DNA of 64,000 bases, from contig JBARAD010000141.1 in assembly GCA_049791675.1 (NCBI GenBank), positions 1-64,000 on the forward strand. Direction: 5' to 3'. Below, in pieces: positions 25,299 to 33,977 of the stretch. Made by a program: the position numbers and the translations under genes. Position 1 is the first letter of the stretch; each line of letters starts with the position of its first letter. Source of the stretch: Chryseosolibacter sp049791675 (GTDB lineage Bacteria; Bacteroidota; Bacteroidia; Cytophagales; Cyclobacteriaceae). The notes under the pieces are model-generated. The model saw nothing but the letters and a program-made list of their open reading frames with translations. It did no database searches and was not told the DNA's origin.

Positions 25299-25385
25299 TA
25301 ACATGAGCGCAACGGATTTCAATCCATTGCACTCATATCATACCCACGGCCACTTTTCCGTGGCCCGTGGACTGTGGACCGCGTA

Positions 25386-25793
25386 CTAAACATCCATCGA
25401 ATCGTAAACAATCACTTTCTCCCACAGATGTGAGCAGTCGTCAATAAATTTTTTGTGGATCGGATGCACCTGATAGATATCCTGGCCCGCGAGGTCGTCG
25501 AAGAATATCAGCTCTGAAGCACTGTAACTGTCGTCGATGACGGCGCGTTTTTCCGTGGCCGCGGGAACGCCGATGTGGAGTTTCCTTACGGACGGGATTT
25601 TCTCCAGCGTCTTCAGACCGTCGATTAGTTTCTTCAGATCTTCTTTTGAACTACGATTCTTCAACCAGAAGAAAACGTGGTGTGCGAGTTGTTTTTTATT
25701 TTCAGCTTCCATAGTCGGCATTGAGGTCGCTGCTGCCGCCGTACCCATGGCAACAGCCGTAGCGATGAAAGATCTTCGGTTTTGTTTCTTCAT
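25386..25793 (-). CDS. Dabb (stress-responsive alpha/beta barrel) domain protein, exported
   Basis: It has 135 residues from the ATG at 25793, opening with a Tat-like signal (MKKQNRRSFIATAVAMGTAA). A single Dabb domain follows: HHVFFWLKN at the start, EKIPSVRKLHIGVPA in the middle, and DLAGQDIYQVHPIHKKFIDDC with paired histidines near the end. Dabb proteins are dimeric ferredoxin-like barrels, some enzymatic and many uncharacterised. The upstream extension of the frame overlaps the neighbour and is not credible. It ends a long minus-strand gene run, with a weak hairpin (CCACGG / CCGTGG, 25344-25363) beyond its stop. Confidence 0.75.
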   Translation of the reverse strand: MKKQNRRSFIATAVAMGTAAAATSMPTMEAENKKQLAHHVFFWLKNRSSKEDLKKLIDGLKTLEKIPSVRKLHIGVPAATEKRAVIDDSYSASELIFFDDLAGQDIYQVHPIHKKFIDDCSHLWEKVIVYDSMDV

Positions 25794-25843
25794 TTTTTTC
25801 AGGATTCGTGCAAAAGTTAATGCTTTCTCCCTTAAAACCTGAC

Positions 25844-26485
25844 TTATTTCAGATAGGAAGGGATATCGACCCCGCCTTTCAGTAACGGATCCGGGATGGG
25901 TGCCTGACGCTGTATATGAAGTGGAACGACACCGGCCCACACGTCGGAGGCATAATCTTCCTCATCATCTTTCGGCGGACCGGTCCTCACTTTCGCGGAA
26001 GCCTCCTTTATTTCCATTGACAATACCAGCGTCGACTTCCATTCTCCCGGTGAGGGTTTGCGTACATCCTCCCACCTTCCGGGCTGAATTTTGTCGGTAA
26101 ATACTTCCAGTGCTTGATACAACTCGTTTTCACCCGTGACCTTTCCAAAGGTGCCGAAGATCACCACTGAGCGGTAATTGACGGAGTGATGAAAAGCGGA
26201 GCGCGCAAGCACGAGCCCGTCCATTAATGTGACGCTGATGCAGACAGGATTTTGTCCTTCCGCCAACGCGCGCATGTAAGAACTTCCCACGGAACCATGG
26301 ATATAGAGTTTGTCGCCGATGCGACAAAACCCGGTAGGGATCTGGAAGGGTTGATTATCCCGCACAAAAGCAATGGTGCAGAACAATGCCTCATCGAGCA
26401 CGGCGTATACTGTATCCTTATCGTAGACTCCGCGTTTTGGCAAACGCGTGATGGATGTTTTGTCCGTCTTTTCAAATTCCGGCAT
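25844..26485 (-). CDS. Pyridoxamine 5'-phosphate oxidase-like flavin-binding protein
   Basis: This 213-residue cytoplasmic protein is of the FMN-binding split-barrel group related to NimA and Pyridox_ox_2. It shows RLPKRGVYDKDTVYAVLDEALFCTIAFV at the start, then QPFQIPTGFCRIGDKLYIHGSVGSSYMRAL, the cofactor-contacting strand and loop, and FHHSVNYRSVVIFGTFGKVTG. NimA-like members reduce nitro compounds; most have no known substrate. The C-terminal ~60 residues run into IKEASAKVRTGPPKDDEEDYASDVWAGVVPL, which is usual for the group. It lies five bases from the oxidoreductase gene upstream. Confidence 0.82.
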   Translation of the reverse strand: MPEFEKTDKTSITRLPKRGVYDKDTVYAVLDEALFCTIAFVRDNQPFQIPTGFCRIGDKLYIHGSVGSSYMRALAEGQNPVCISVTLMDGLVLARSAFHHSVNYRSVVIFGTFGKVTGENELYQALEVFTDKIQPGRWEDVRKPSPGEWKSTLVLSMEIKEASAKVRTGPPKDDEEDYASDVWAGVVPLHIQRQAPIPDPLLKGGVDIPSYLK

Positions 26486-26490
26486 GACAA

Positions 26491-27492
26491 TTATTTATTT
26501 ATTTCGAGCACGATCTTTCCAAACTGTTCGGCATTTTCCATTCGGTTGAAGGCCTCGTTGATCCCCGAAAGCGGAAAAGTTTTATCCATCACGGGCTTGA
26601 TGTTTCTGCTTTCGATAAAATGCAGCATGGATAAGAATTCGTCACGTGTGCCCATCGTTGTGCCGTGAATGGAGATCTGTTTCCAGTACAACAGGCGCGT
26701 GGAGACATCGGTAATATTTCCTGCCGTCCTGCCGAAATTAACAATGCGACCTCCCGGCATCGCGAGCTCAATGTATCGTGCGAATTGGCTGCCCCCCGCG
26801 CTGTCAATAATGATGTCAAATCCTGCTGCTTCTTTCTTTGCTTTCTCTGTCCATTGTTCATCCCTGTAGTTGAATCCGCCGATCGCACCCATGGCGACGG
26901 CTTTAGCGATCTTCTCGTCGGATCCCGAGGTTACATATACACGCGCCTGATAGCCGAGTGCGAACTGCAGTGCCCACAATGCGGCTCCTCCGCCGATGCC
27001 GGTAATGAGTACTTTTTCGTTGTGACGCAACCGCGCCTTTGTAAAGAGGGCCCGGTAGGCTGTCAGGCCGGAAAGGGGTACCGCCGCAGACTGTTCAAAA
27101 GAAAGATGTTCGGGCTTTTCAAAAATGTATTTTTTTGAAATAGCGATGTACTCGGCAAAGGTTCCGTTATCAGGAAAACCGAGGATACGGAACGCATCCC
27201 CCTGCACCACGGGATTGTTTCCCCAGTCCAGACTTGGATTGATCACCACTTCGGCACCCACGAGTAAAGGGTCGGCATCTTCTCCAACATCCTCAACAAT
27301 GCCACAGCCATCGGAACCCAAAACAATCCCATCAGGAAAATGTTGCGATTGCTCCAGCGTCAGCCAGAGATCACGATGGTTTAAGGCTGCGTATTTAAGT
27401 TTTACTAAGACCTGATCTTTTACGGGTTTTGGTTTTTTAAACCCCTCCACTTTAAGTGGAAAGTCCTTGCCTTTGAATACAACAGCATTCAT
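26491..27492 (-). CDS. Zinc-type/quinone oxidoreductase (MDR superfamily)
   Basis: The 333-residue NAD(P)H-dependent medium-chain oxidoreductase has a GroES-like N-terminal domain with the LKYAALNHRDLWLTL segment and GSDGCGIVEDVGEDAD. A Rossmann domain follows with the nucleotide loop ITGIGGGAALWALQFALGYQARVYVTSGSDEK. The cysteines that bind structural zinc in alcohol dehydrogenases are missing, so it is closer to quinone oxidoreductase-type members. Substrate is not predictable. It is co-directional and nearly contiguous with the GNAT gene upstream (three bases) and the flavin protein downstream. Confidence 0.85.
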   Translation of the reverse strand: MNAVVFKGKDFPLKVEGFKKPKPVKDQVLVKLKYAALNHRDLWLTLEQSQHFPDGIVLGSDGCGIVEDVGEDADPLLVGAEVVINPSLDWGNNPVVQGDAFRILGFPDNGTFAEYIAISKKYIFEKPEHLSFEQSAAVPLSGLTAYRALFTKARLRHNEKVLITGIGGGAALWALQFALGYQARVYVTSGSDEKIAKAVAMGAIGGFNYRDEQWTEKAKKEAAGFDIIIDSAGGSQFARYIELAMPGGRIVNFGRTAGNITDVSTRLLYWKQISIHGTTMGTRDEFLSMLHFIESRNIKPVMDKTFPLSGINEAFNRMENAEQFGKIVLEINK

Positions 27493-27495
27493 GCT

Positions 27496-27918
27496 TTACT
27501 TTTTTCTGTCGCGGATGAAACAATGCTGGAATCTTGTCATTCCGATTTTTGGATAATATTCAGTTGCGGCCGGCGCCGCCAAAAGTATTAACATCGTTTC
27601 CATGCCCGCGGCCTCGTGCGTGAGCGTCACCAGTTCCTTGCCAATACCCTGGTGCTGAAAACGCGCGTCGACGGCAAGGTCCGACAGATAACAGCAGAAC
27701 GAAAAGTCCGTCACCGCTCTCGATACGCCAACCAGCCGCTCTCCTGACCATGCAGTAACCACCACGTTGGCGTGGTCCAGCATTCGTTGTATCCGCTCCG
27801 GTTGATCAACGGGACGTCTTGCATCCAGCGTTGACCGCTTGAGCAGGTCAACAAAATCATCTGCAGTAATCTTGATATTACTGCGGTAAGTGATCAGGTC
27901 TGGCATGAACTGCGGCAT
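27496..27918 (-). CDS. GNAT-family N-acetyltransferase
   Basis: This 140-residue single-domain acetyltransferase has the acetyl-CoA loop visible as DARFQHQGIGKELVTLTHEAAG near residues 85-107. The preceding strand is FSFCCYLSDLAV and the late strand ends EYYPKIGMTRFQHCF. The size and order match the small antibiotic/amine acetyltransferases, but the acceptor is unknown. A second in-frame ATG four codons in (27906) is a possible start. It follows the type II aminotransferase gene by nine bases. Confidence 0.82.
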   Translation of the reverse strand: MPQFMPDLITYRSNIKITADDFVDLLKRSTLDARRPVDQPERIQRMLDHANVVVTAWSGERLVGVSRAVTDFSFCCYLSDLAVDARFQHQGIGKELVTLTHEAAGMETMLILLAAPAATEYYPKIGMTRFQHCFIRDRKK

Positions 27919-27927
27919 GTGCCGGTG

Positions 27928-29004
27928 TTAGATCTTCACAAGGTAGTTCCACCCGTATGCATCGGGCTCCAGCCCGAGGCGCATGTTGTTCAACTTTCCT
28001 TTCACCTGTTGCTGGAGACTTGTGGGGCCTGCCGCAGGAATCTCGTAGTCCTTTCCATCAATGTGGATCACAGCAATGGGGGCAACGACCGCGGCAGTGC
28101 CGGTACCGAAAGCTTCTGTGAGCGTTCCTTTGATGAGCCCTTCCTTAATTTCGTCCATCGAGATCCGCCTTTCTTCAACGGGGAAGATCGCCATATCCTT
28201 TGCGAGTGTGAGAATTGAATCGCGTGTTACTCCTTCCAGAATTGCGTCTGACAATTTTGGCGTAATGAGCTTTCCTGCCAGTACGAACATGACGTTCATC
28301 ATGCCTACCTCATCAATGTAACGATGTTCCTTATGGTCAGTCCACAATATCTGATCAAATCCTTCCTGGCGGGCGATCTGCGTGGGATAAAAAGCTCCCC
28401 CGTAATTTCCGGCGCATTTCGCAAAACCGGTTCCTCCCTCCGCCGTCCGGACGAAATGTTTCTCAACTTTCAACCTGTATGGTTTACTTTGATAGGGTCC
28501 AACAGGCGAGGTCATCACGATCAGCTTGTACTGATCGGATACTTTTACACCCAAACGGGATTCTGTCGCAAAGACGAGTGGCCTGATATACAAACTCGAT
28601 CCCTCCTCGCCGGGTACCCATTGCTGATCTGTTTCGATGAGCGCCTTCAAACCGGAAAAGAACAGATCTTCGGGTACGGGCGGCATACACATTCTTTCAA
28701 GTGAGCGGTTCAGGCGTGCGAGATGTTTCTGCGGGCGAAAGATATTAACCTCACCGCTATGGATGCGAAATGCTTTCATGCCTTCAAAGACCGATTGGCC
28801 ATAGTGAAGGGATAACATCGCCGGTGAAATGCTGAAGTTTCCATAAGGCACCACCTTCGCGGTATTCCAGCGACCTTTGTCGTAATCCGCGACGAGCATA
28901 TGATCCGCCAGGTGGGTTCCAAATTCGAGATTTTTGAAATCAACTTCTCCGATTCTGGAATTTTTAACGCGCTCGACAGCGATGCTGGAAGTAAGAGTTG
29001 CCAT
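27928..29004 (-). CDS. Branched-chain aminotransferase, type II (second copy)
   Basis: The 358-residue PLP aminotransferase is of the larger, eukaryote-like BCAT class. It shows the LHYGQSVFEGMKAFR motif, the PLP lysine in GGTGFAKCAGNYGGAFYP, and DEVGMMNVMFVLAGKLITP. It catalyses reversible transamination of leucine, isoleucine and valine. With the operon-borne type IV-fold enzyme at 6443-7330 the genome has two such enzymes. This one is outside the attenuated operon and may serve degradation or interconversion. It lies after a PLP decarboxylase gene and before a GNAT gene in a co-directional run. Confidence 0.92.
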   Translation of the reverse strand: MATLTSSIAVERVKNSRIGEVDFKNLEFGTHLADHMLVADYDKGRWNTAKVVPYGNFSISPAMLSLHYGQSVFEGMKAFRIHSGEVNIFRPQKHLARLNRSLERMCMPPVPEDLFFSGLKALIETDQQWVPGEEGSSLYIRPLVFATESRLGVKVSDQYKLIVMTSPVGPYQSKPYRLKVEKHFVRTAEGGTGFAKCAGNYGGAFYPTQIARQEGFDQILWTDHKEHRYIDEVGMMNVMFVLAGKLITPKLSDAILEGVTRDSILTLAKDMAIFPVEERRISMDEIKEGLIKGTLTEAFGTGTAAVVAPIAVIHIDGKDYEIPAAGPTSLQQQVKGKLNNMRLGLEPDAYGWNYLVKI

Positions 29005-29060
29005 AATTTAAATTTTTTAGAAGCGTGAATTTCATCATTATCCTTGAATATTTCTAAAGG

Positions 29061-30491
29061 TCAAAAAGTTTTTATGTGGGTACTATTCCTCTCAAGATTC
29101 GTTTTTACCTTACCCCAAACGTTTGAGATGACCTCAAAAGCAATATCCATATCACGCGGCTCAGTAAGCCAGTTGGATACGGCCGCCCTGACGGCCGGCA
29201 TACCTTTGTAAAGGGTAGGGGTGAAAAACACTTTCCCCTCATCCCTTACCGTATTCAGGAAACTTTTAATGAGATCAAAGTTCATATCGGGATGATTGAC
29301 GGTGAAGCACACCACATTCATTCGCACGGGGCTTAAAAGAGAAAATGTTTCGCTGCGGGAAATGCTTTCGCCTAACTGGTGGGCTAACAAACAGTTCCGT
29401 TCTACAATTTCCCGGTAGCCGGATTTGCCATACGCCCGGAGTGTGAACCAGGAGGGAAGTGCGCGCCACCTTCTTGAACTTTCGGGCGTATAATGAAAGA
29501 AATCGGGACTTTTTTCGGCGTCGCTCAGATAAGCGGCATTGTTTTGAAAAACCTTTAACTGCAAAGACTGGTGCCTTGTGAATTGCATCGCCGCGTCATA
29601 GGGTACATTCAGCCACTTGTGGGCATCGATGGTGATACTATCGGCGAAGTTAATGCCGCGCAGCAAATGACTGTACTTGTCTGAGCAGGCCGCAAATCCT
29701 CCGAAAGCGGCATCCACGTGCAACCAGAAATTATATTTCTTCTTCAGGTTGCCAATGGCCTGAAGATCATCGAAGTCCACGGTATTAACGGTTCCGGCAT
29801 TGGCAACAACAATGACCGGATCCGCCGTATCGGCCAGGAATTTTTCAAGCTTCAACAGGTCAACTGCTTCGCGATCCGGCAGCGTATCGATCTTGTGAAG
29901 GGCGCCACGTCCTATGCCAAGCATGGAAAGTGATTTTATGCTGCTTGAATGGGGTGTTCCACTGGCAACCTTCACAGGGAAACCTCCAAGCCCCTCATGA
30001 GAGGCGTCGACATCATGTTGTTCACCGACCCATTGGCGTCCAAGGGCAAGGCCTACAAAGTTTGCCATCGTCGCCCCCGTCACGAAGGATCCGTAATAGT
30101 CTTTGTCAAGTCCGAAGAGTTGTTTGAAATAATGGATTGCCTGATGCTCGATCTGCGGAGCGATGGAATCATTGCTTCCGCACGCATTCTGGTCGTAGGC
30201 GCTGACGAGCCAGTCTCCTGCAACCGCGGCAGGCGTTGACCCGCCCGTAACAAATCCAAAGTAACGTGGCCCCGCTGAATTGGTGATCAGGTGCGCATAA
30301 TTCTTTTCAAAAAAGTCCAGGGTCGCCATGGCACCGGATCCTTTTTCCGGAAGTTCATCCATGGGAAGGTTTTGAATGAACATTCCTGGTGAAAGCACAT
30401 CCTGTTTCGAATAGTAATCACTGGCTACTTCCAGCGTCTTCTGCAGAATCTCATTGCGTTGTTCCAGATCCCTTTTTAATTGCGCGTCCAT
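29061..30491 (-). CDS. Group II PLP-dependent amino acid decarboxylase (DDC-like)
   Basis: The 476-residue protein resembles aromatic-L-amino-acid / diaminobutyrate-type decarboxylases. The PLP lysine is K292 in DAHKWLNVPYD. The cofactor-binding aspartate lies in WLHVDAAFGGFAA, and the substrate-loop histidine region is FVTGATMANFVGLALGRQW. The length is normal and the fold complete. Which amino acid is decarboxylated cannot be told. It lies 56 bases upstream of the type II aminotransferase, so both may handle amino acids under shared control. Confidence 0.88.
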   Translation of the reverse strand: MDAQLKRDLEQRNEILQKTLEVASDYYSKQDVLSPGMFIQNLPMDELPEKGSGAMATLDFFEKNYAHLITNSAGPRYFGFVTGGSTPAAVAGDWLVSAYDQNACGSNDSIAPQIEHQAIHYFKQLFGLDKDYYGSFVTGATMANFVGLALGRQWVGEQHDVDASHEGLGGFPVKVASGTPHSSSIKSLSMLGIGRGALHKIDTLPDREAVDLLKLEKFLADTADPVIVVANAGTVNTVDFDDLQAIGNLKKKYNFWLHVDAAFGGFAACSDKYSHLLRGINFADSITIDAHKWLNVPYDAAMQFTRHQSLQLKVFQNNAAYLSDAEKSPDFFHYTPESSRRWRALPSWFTLRAYGKSGYREIVERNCLLAHQLGESISRSETFSLLSPVRMNVVCFTVNHPDMNFDLIKSFLNTVRDEGKVFFTPTLYKGMPAVRAAVSNWLTEPRDMDIAFEVISNVWGKVKTNLERNSTHIKTF

Positions 30492-30528
30492 AGATGAATA
30501 TTAATGTGGTGAGTTCCAGCATTGTGCC

Positions 30529-30562
30529 GGATAATCGGTCATTGGTACGGCTAATGGCTGAA
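30529..30562. repeat. Weak heptamer repeat before the DinB stop
   Basis: Words GGTCATT, GGTACGG and CTAATGG succeed each other at a seven-base period across the gap between the DinB-like gene and the decarboxylase. Too degenerate to stand alone; listed because it matches the period of the clearer arrays. Confidence 0.3.
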
Positions 30563-31057
30563 AGCTTCCTGTATTTCCCTGATCCTGACCAGGTGATGGT
30601 CATCATGTTCCGCGTCGAAATATGCCAGGTCGACCGGATTCATCATCAGTTTTAGTCTCGGATGCATGGATGTCCTTGTACAGTCGGCCTCCGTCAGCAT
30701 CTTATACCGGTGAAGATTCGCTTTCCGGTTTTTAATAAAGTATTCCAGTACATGATCCAGGCTTTGTTCATTGTAGTTCCCCCGCGGTTCGAAAACGGCC
30801 GGCGTCATCGGTGAAATACCATTTACCATCTCATCAATTCTTTTCAACGCTATTTCGTCAACTTCTGCAAGGTGTCCGATGTGTTGTTTGATACTCCACT
30901 TTCCTCCCGGTTGATACGACAGCAGAGGATCTTCCTGATCCTGGAGTTTTTTTTGCAGCCTGGCTATGGTCCCCTCGAGACGTTCAAGGAAAAACGGCAG
31001 CATACCGGGAGCAAAGCCAAACCGGAACGTTCGCTCAAACCACTCAGGCCTTCTCAT
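30551..31057 (-). CDS. DinB-family metal-dependent protein
   Basis: The 168-residue four-helix bundle is of the DinB/YfiT type. Metal-ligand histidines lie in SIKQHIGHLAEVDE and in the C-terminal AEHDDHHLVRI. The family includes thiol transferases such as bacillithiol S-transferase and many of unknown reaction. The start overlaps the end of the OsmC gene by 14 bases, implying coupled translation. OsmC plus a thiol-transferase-like neighbour suggests an oxidative or electrophile stress context, but this is inference. Confidence 0.82.
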   Translation of the reverse strand: MRRPEWFERTFRFGFAPGMLPFFLERLEGTIARLQKKLQDQEDPLLSYQPGGKWSIKQHIGHLAEVDEIALKRIDEMVNGISPMTPAVFEPRGNYNEQSLDHVLEYFIKNRKANLHRYKMLTEADCTRTSMHPRLKLMMNPVDLAYFDAEHDDHHLVRIREIQEAFSH

Positions 31058-31523
31058 AACAGCTTATTTCCGGGATGTGGTGAAGCGGGAAGTTAACGGA
31101 TCGCGCTATGAAGCACATATGATGGGCATCCTTGTGAAGGGCTTCCGCTTTTTGCATCATCCATGCTTCCGTTACGGTTACGCGCGGATGCAGTGTGACG
31201 CTGGCGAACTGTCCGCTTCCATCGGCATTTTCCGCCATCACGCCTTCAGCGGCATCGTTGTAATCTACGACGATGATATTGTTCACTGCACAAAGGTGCA
31301 GGTACCACAGCATATGGCATCCCGAGAGGGACGATACCAAAAGATCTTCCGGCGAGTACCTTGATTTGTCCCCTCTGAACGAAGGGTCCGATGACGCCGG
31401 AATGGCCGGCTTTCCCTCCGTCGAAATGGTGTGATCGCGGGAGTAAGCCTTGTAGTCCGCAGTGCCATGACCCGTGTTTCCGGTCCAGCAGACAGTTGTC
31501 CTGTAATGATGCAGTTTTGCCAT
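31044..31523 (-). CDS. OsmC-family peroxiredoxin-like protein
   Basis: The 159-residue OsmC/Ohr-type protein dimerises and, in known members, reduces organic hydroperoxides through two cysteines. The motif YSPEDLLVSSLSGCHMLWYLHLCAVNN holds the first cysteine and a second one eight residues later, as in OsmC/YhfA-like proteins. The typical later EAEAL-type helix is visible as TEAWMMQKAEALHKDAHHMCFIARSVN. Its context of overlapping DinB gene and adjacent GNAT genes fits stress adaptation. A single base separates it from the preceding GNAT gene. Confidence 0.85.
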   Translation of the reverse strand: MAKLHHYRTTVCWTGNTGHGTADYKAYSRDHTISTEGKPAIPASSDPSFRGDKSRYSPEDLLVSSLSGCHMLWYLHLCAVNNIIVVDYNDAAEGVMAENADGSGQFASVTLHPRVTVTEAWMMQKAEALHKDAHHMCFIARSVNFPLHHIPEISCYEKA

Positions 31524-31524
31524 C

Positions 31525-32046
31525 TTAACTGAGTTCTTTTTTCATCAGCCAATCCGTTTGGGCGTCATTTCCCAACATGAAAGTATGCTGGCCGAACTTT
31601 TCAAATCCATTTTTTTCATAAAAGGAAATTGCACGGCTGTTCTTTTCCCAGACCCCCAGCCACAGGGTTTCGTATCCCTTCTTTTTTGCGAAGGCCAGGC
31701 ACGTTTGCATCAGCATGTGGCCGACTCTCTTTCCAAGGTATTCGCGGTGGGCGTACAGCCTTTCAATTTCTATTGCCGGAGTATCCAGTGCTGCAGGTTT
31801 CTCCGACGTTCTTATTTTCGCATAACCTGCGGCCCGCCGGCTATCGAAGGCAAGGAAAAACACGGTACCGGGTTCCTTCATCTCCTGCTCAATATTCTTT
31901 CTGGTAAAAGTTTTATTGATGTACAGCAGCATGTTGCCAGGCGTATTAAACTCATCGAAGGTGTCCCGGAAAGTTTTTATCGCCAGTGAAACCAGCGTAT
32001 CGATATCTTGCTGGTTGCACGTTCTTACGGAAATGCCTTCATTCAT
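31525..32046 (-). CDS. GNAT-family N-acetyltransferase
   Basis: It is 173 residues from the ATG at 32046; an upstream TTG would add five residues. The acetyl-CoA motif is LYAHREYLGKRVGHMLMQTCLAFAKKKGYETLWLGVWEKNSRAISFYEKNGFEKFGQHTF, with the Q/RxxGxG/A loop as LGKRVGHM. The pattern with WLGVWEKNSRA-FYEKNGF matches the diamine/protein acetyltransferase subgroup. The acceptor is unknown. It lies one base from OsmC and twenty bases after the other GNAT gene. Confidence 0.84.
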   Translation of the reverse strand: MNEGISVRTCNQQDIDTLVSLAIKTFRDTFDEFNTPGNMLLYINKTFTRKNIEQEMKEPGTVFFLAFDSRRAAGYAKIRTSEKPAALDTPAIEIERLYAHREYLGKRVGHMLMQTCLAFAKKKGYETLWLGVWEKNSRAISFYEKNGFEKFGQHTFMLGNDAQTDWLMKKELS

Positions 32047-32066
32047 CTTGATCAGGTTCAAGTGTG

Positions 32067-32531
32067 TCAGGATAGGTTTAACTCCATTTTAATATTTGAG
32101 CGCTTGTAGGGGCCGTCCACGGGTATTTCCGTGAAGCCAAGTTTGGTATACAGGTTTATGGCCGGGCCCAGCATCGTATTTGAATACAGGAAAACTTTTT
32201 TGGCGCCATTCCTCCGGGCCCTTGCGATGGCTGCGGCAGCCAGGGCACGACCGATGCTTCTTCCCTGAAAGTTTTCATCCACTGCCATCTTCGTCAGCTC
32301 ATAGATTTCAGGTGTAACGAACTTCAAAGCCACCGTGCCTGCAAGTATTCCCTGCCACGACGCCATGAAGACACTTCCACCTTTTTCTATGATGTGTTGC
32401 TCCGGGTTTTGCAGAATCTGGAAATCCAGGGGCTCCATTGTAAAATACTTTTCAATCCACTGGCGATTGAACTGTTCAAACCAGGGTTGATGCGCTGGCT
32501 GGTATTCAAGTATCTCAAGAGCCGTTTCCAC
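32067..32531 (-). CDS. GNAT-family N-acetyltransferase
   Basis: The 154-residue acetyltransferase starts at a GTG. The next ATG would remove the first strand and helix of the fold. The acetyl-CoA loop is VDENFQGRSIGRALAAAAIARARRNGAKKVFLYSN, followed by INLYTKLGFTEIPVDGPYKRSNIKMEL at the end. It is one of three GNAT genes within 5 kb on this strand, and of four in the window. The acceptor is unknown. Confidence 0.82.
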   Translation of the reverse strand: METALEILEYQPAHQPWFEQFNRQWIEKYFTMEPLDFQILQNPEQHIIEKGGSVFMASWQGILAGTVALKFVTPEIYELTKMAVDENFQGRSIGRALAAAAIARARRNGAKKVFLYSNTMLGPAINLYTKLGFTEIPVDGPYKRSNIKMELNLS

Positions 32532-32601
32532 CGTAATATTGAATCGAATTTAATACTACTGTTTTATATTGGCATCATGACTGCACGTTCAGAAAAAAAC
32601 A

Positions 32602-33528
32602 TCAGCGTCCGGTTGTAAATTGTGCTTTCCAGACATTGCGCAGCTGGTAGCCTTTGTTCACAATATAGATCCCTCCGATGGTCAGCAACATTCCGATCCA
32701 GATGGAGGTATTCAGTTTCTCGCCCAGAACCAGCCACCCGAGGATAACCGCTACCAATGGATTGATGTACGCGTATAGTGAAACCAGTGTCATCGGCAGG
32801 TTCCGCAGCGCATAGGCGTAGGACGCATATGCGACGATGGAGCCTACAACGATCAGATATAGCATCGAATACGTGACTTCCGGACTCCAGGTAACGTTGC
32901 TAAGATCGTCAAAAGCCAGGCTAAACGGAAACATAAAGAAGCCTCCGAAAAACATCTGCAATCCGGCATTGACGAACAGGTTGCTATCGGTGTGTTTCTT
33001 CTTTATCCAGATGCTTCCGCCGGCCCAGGCCACGGCAGCAGCGAAGGTGAAAATAATACCGATGATGTATTCCGTTTTTGAAAATGCCGCGAGATGCTCG
33101 CTGAAGATCATCACGACCCCTGCCAATCCCAGGACCACACCCACAATGATCGGCACGGTAGGCTTTTCATCCCGGTGAATCATGAGGTTTATCAGGATCA
33201 CCAGTACGGGCATGAGCGAACAAATGATTGCGGCTACCCCGCTGGGAATATGCATTTCTCCCCACGCGACCAGGCCGTTGCCCATGGAGATCATGAAAAA
33301 CCCGCCGATGGCCTGCCGCATGATATGCTGTCCCGACGGGAGGGAGGCCTTGCCCAGGGTGAGCATGAAAGAAAGTAACAACAGGCCGGCCGTTGTTTGC
33401 CGCAGCGCGGTAAACAGGAACGGAGGAAAATGCAAAACTGCAATACGCAGCGCGAGATACGTTGTACCCCAAATGATACAAACTGCGGCTAATGCGATAT
33501 AGGGCAAATAAGACTGGCGGTTATTCAT
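32602..33528 (-). CDS. EamA/DMT-family permease
   Basis: The 308-residue membrane protein has about ten hydrophobic helices in two five-helix EamA repeats. The first begins with YIALAAVCIIWGTTYLALRIAV and contains MGNGLVAWGEMHIPSGVAAIICSLMPVLVILI. The second contains WAGGSIWIKKKH and ALRNLPMTLVSLYAYINPLVAVILGWLVLGE, the family's characteristic ending. Members export metabolites such as amino acids and purines. It heads the minus-strand run that continues to 25386. Its start faces the SusC gene across 449 bases. Confidence 0.86.
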   Translation of the reverse strand: MNNRQSYLPYIALAAVCIIWGTTYLALRIAVLHFPPFLFTALRQTTAGLLLLSFMLTLGKASLPSGQHIMRQAIGGFFMISMGNGLVAWGEMHIPSGVAAIICSLMPVLVILINLMIHRDEKPTVPIIVGVVLGLAGVVMIFSEHLAAFSKTEYIIGIIFTFAAAVAWAGGSIWIKKKHTDSNLFVNAGLQMFFGGFFMFPFSLAFDDLSNVTWSPEVTYSMLYLIVVGSIVAYASYAYALRNLPMTLVSLYAYINPLVAVILGWLVLGEKLNTSIWIGMLLTIGGIYIVNKGYQLRNVWKAQFTTGR

Positions 33529-33977
33529 GGGGAAACGTATCCTCCAGGATTGTTAACGGTTCAAATTTCAATACATCAAAGGTTCCCGTATTAACGGATA
33601 AAAAACAGTTTCAGTTTTAAGAATTTTGATATGATCAGTTTGGAAAAAAAATGCTGTAGCATATCCGCAGGACTGGTTATAGGGATTATGGCTTTTTAGC
33701 CGGATACAACGTTTGTGAACCCCGTGATCCTTCCGGTTCCGGCGACGGAAAGGCCGTATGCAATCGGTTCCAATTTTTTTATTATATTGTTCTCACCGCT
33801 TCTTAATCAGGAATTTAATCAGTTAAAGACAATCAGTGAAAGCTAGTGAAGTAAAAACAGTGGCTGCTCAAAAATCCTTGGAGATGTAGGTATCAGCGGC
33901 GTTAGGGATTTTGGTGAGTAGCATTTGGCCAGATTTAAACAGTCCGAATTATATGAATCACGCTAAAACCCTAACGT
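33529..33977. other. Divergent intergenic region upstream of susC
   Basis: 449 bases lie between the EamA gene (minus) and susC (plus). A possible hairpin with a T run (33747-33780; CCG/CGG and GGAA/TTCC arms with a bulge) could stop plus-strand transcripts about 190 bases before susC. A long-range inverted repeat at 33900-33976 abuts the susC start. No coding frame and no clear -7 box. Confidence 0.5.
33900..33976 (+). promoter_or_regulatory. Long-range inverted repeat abutting the susC start codon
   Basis: CGTTAGGG (33900-33907) followed by ATTTT is complementary to AAAA-CCCTAACG (33965-33976). The stem is 8 perfect bases extendable to 12 with one bulge, and spans a 57-base loop. The 3' arm ends one base before the ATG at 33978, so the folded leader would bury the ribosome-binding site. 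Alternatively the two arms may bind a protein. Confidence 0.45.

Noticed and set aside
25344..25363. Hairpin between rRNA methyltransferase and Dabb genes as a terminator
   Set aside because: Six-base stem without a T run; not strong enough to list as a feature.
33529..33977. tRNA or other structured RNA upstream of susC
   Set aside because: No cloverleaf or known RNA consensus could be traced by eye in this gap or in any other long gap.
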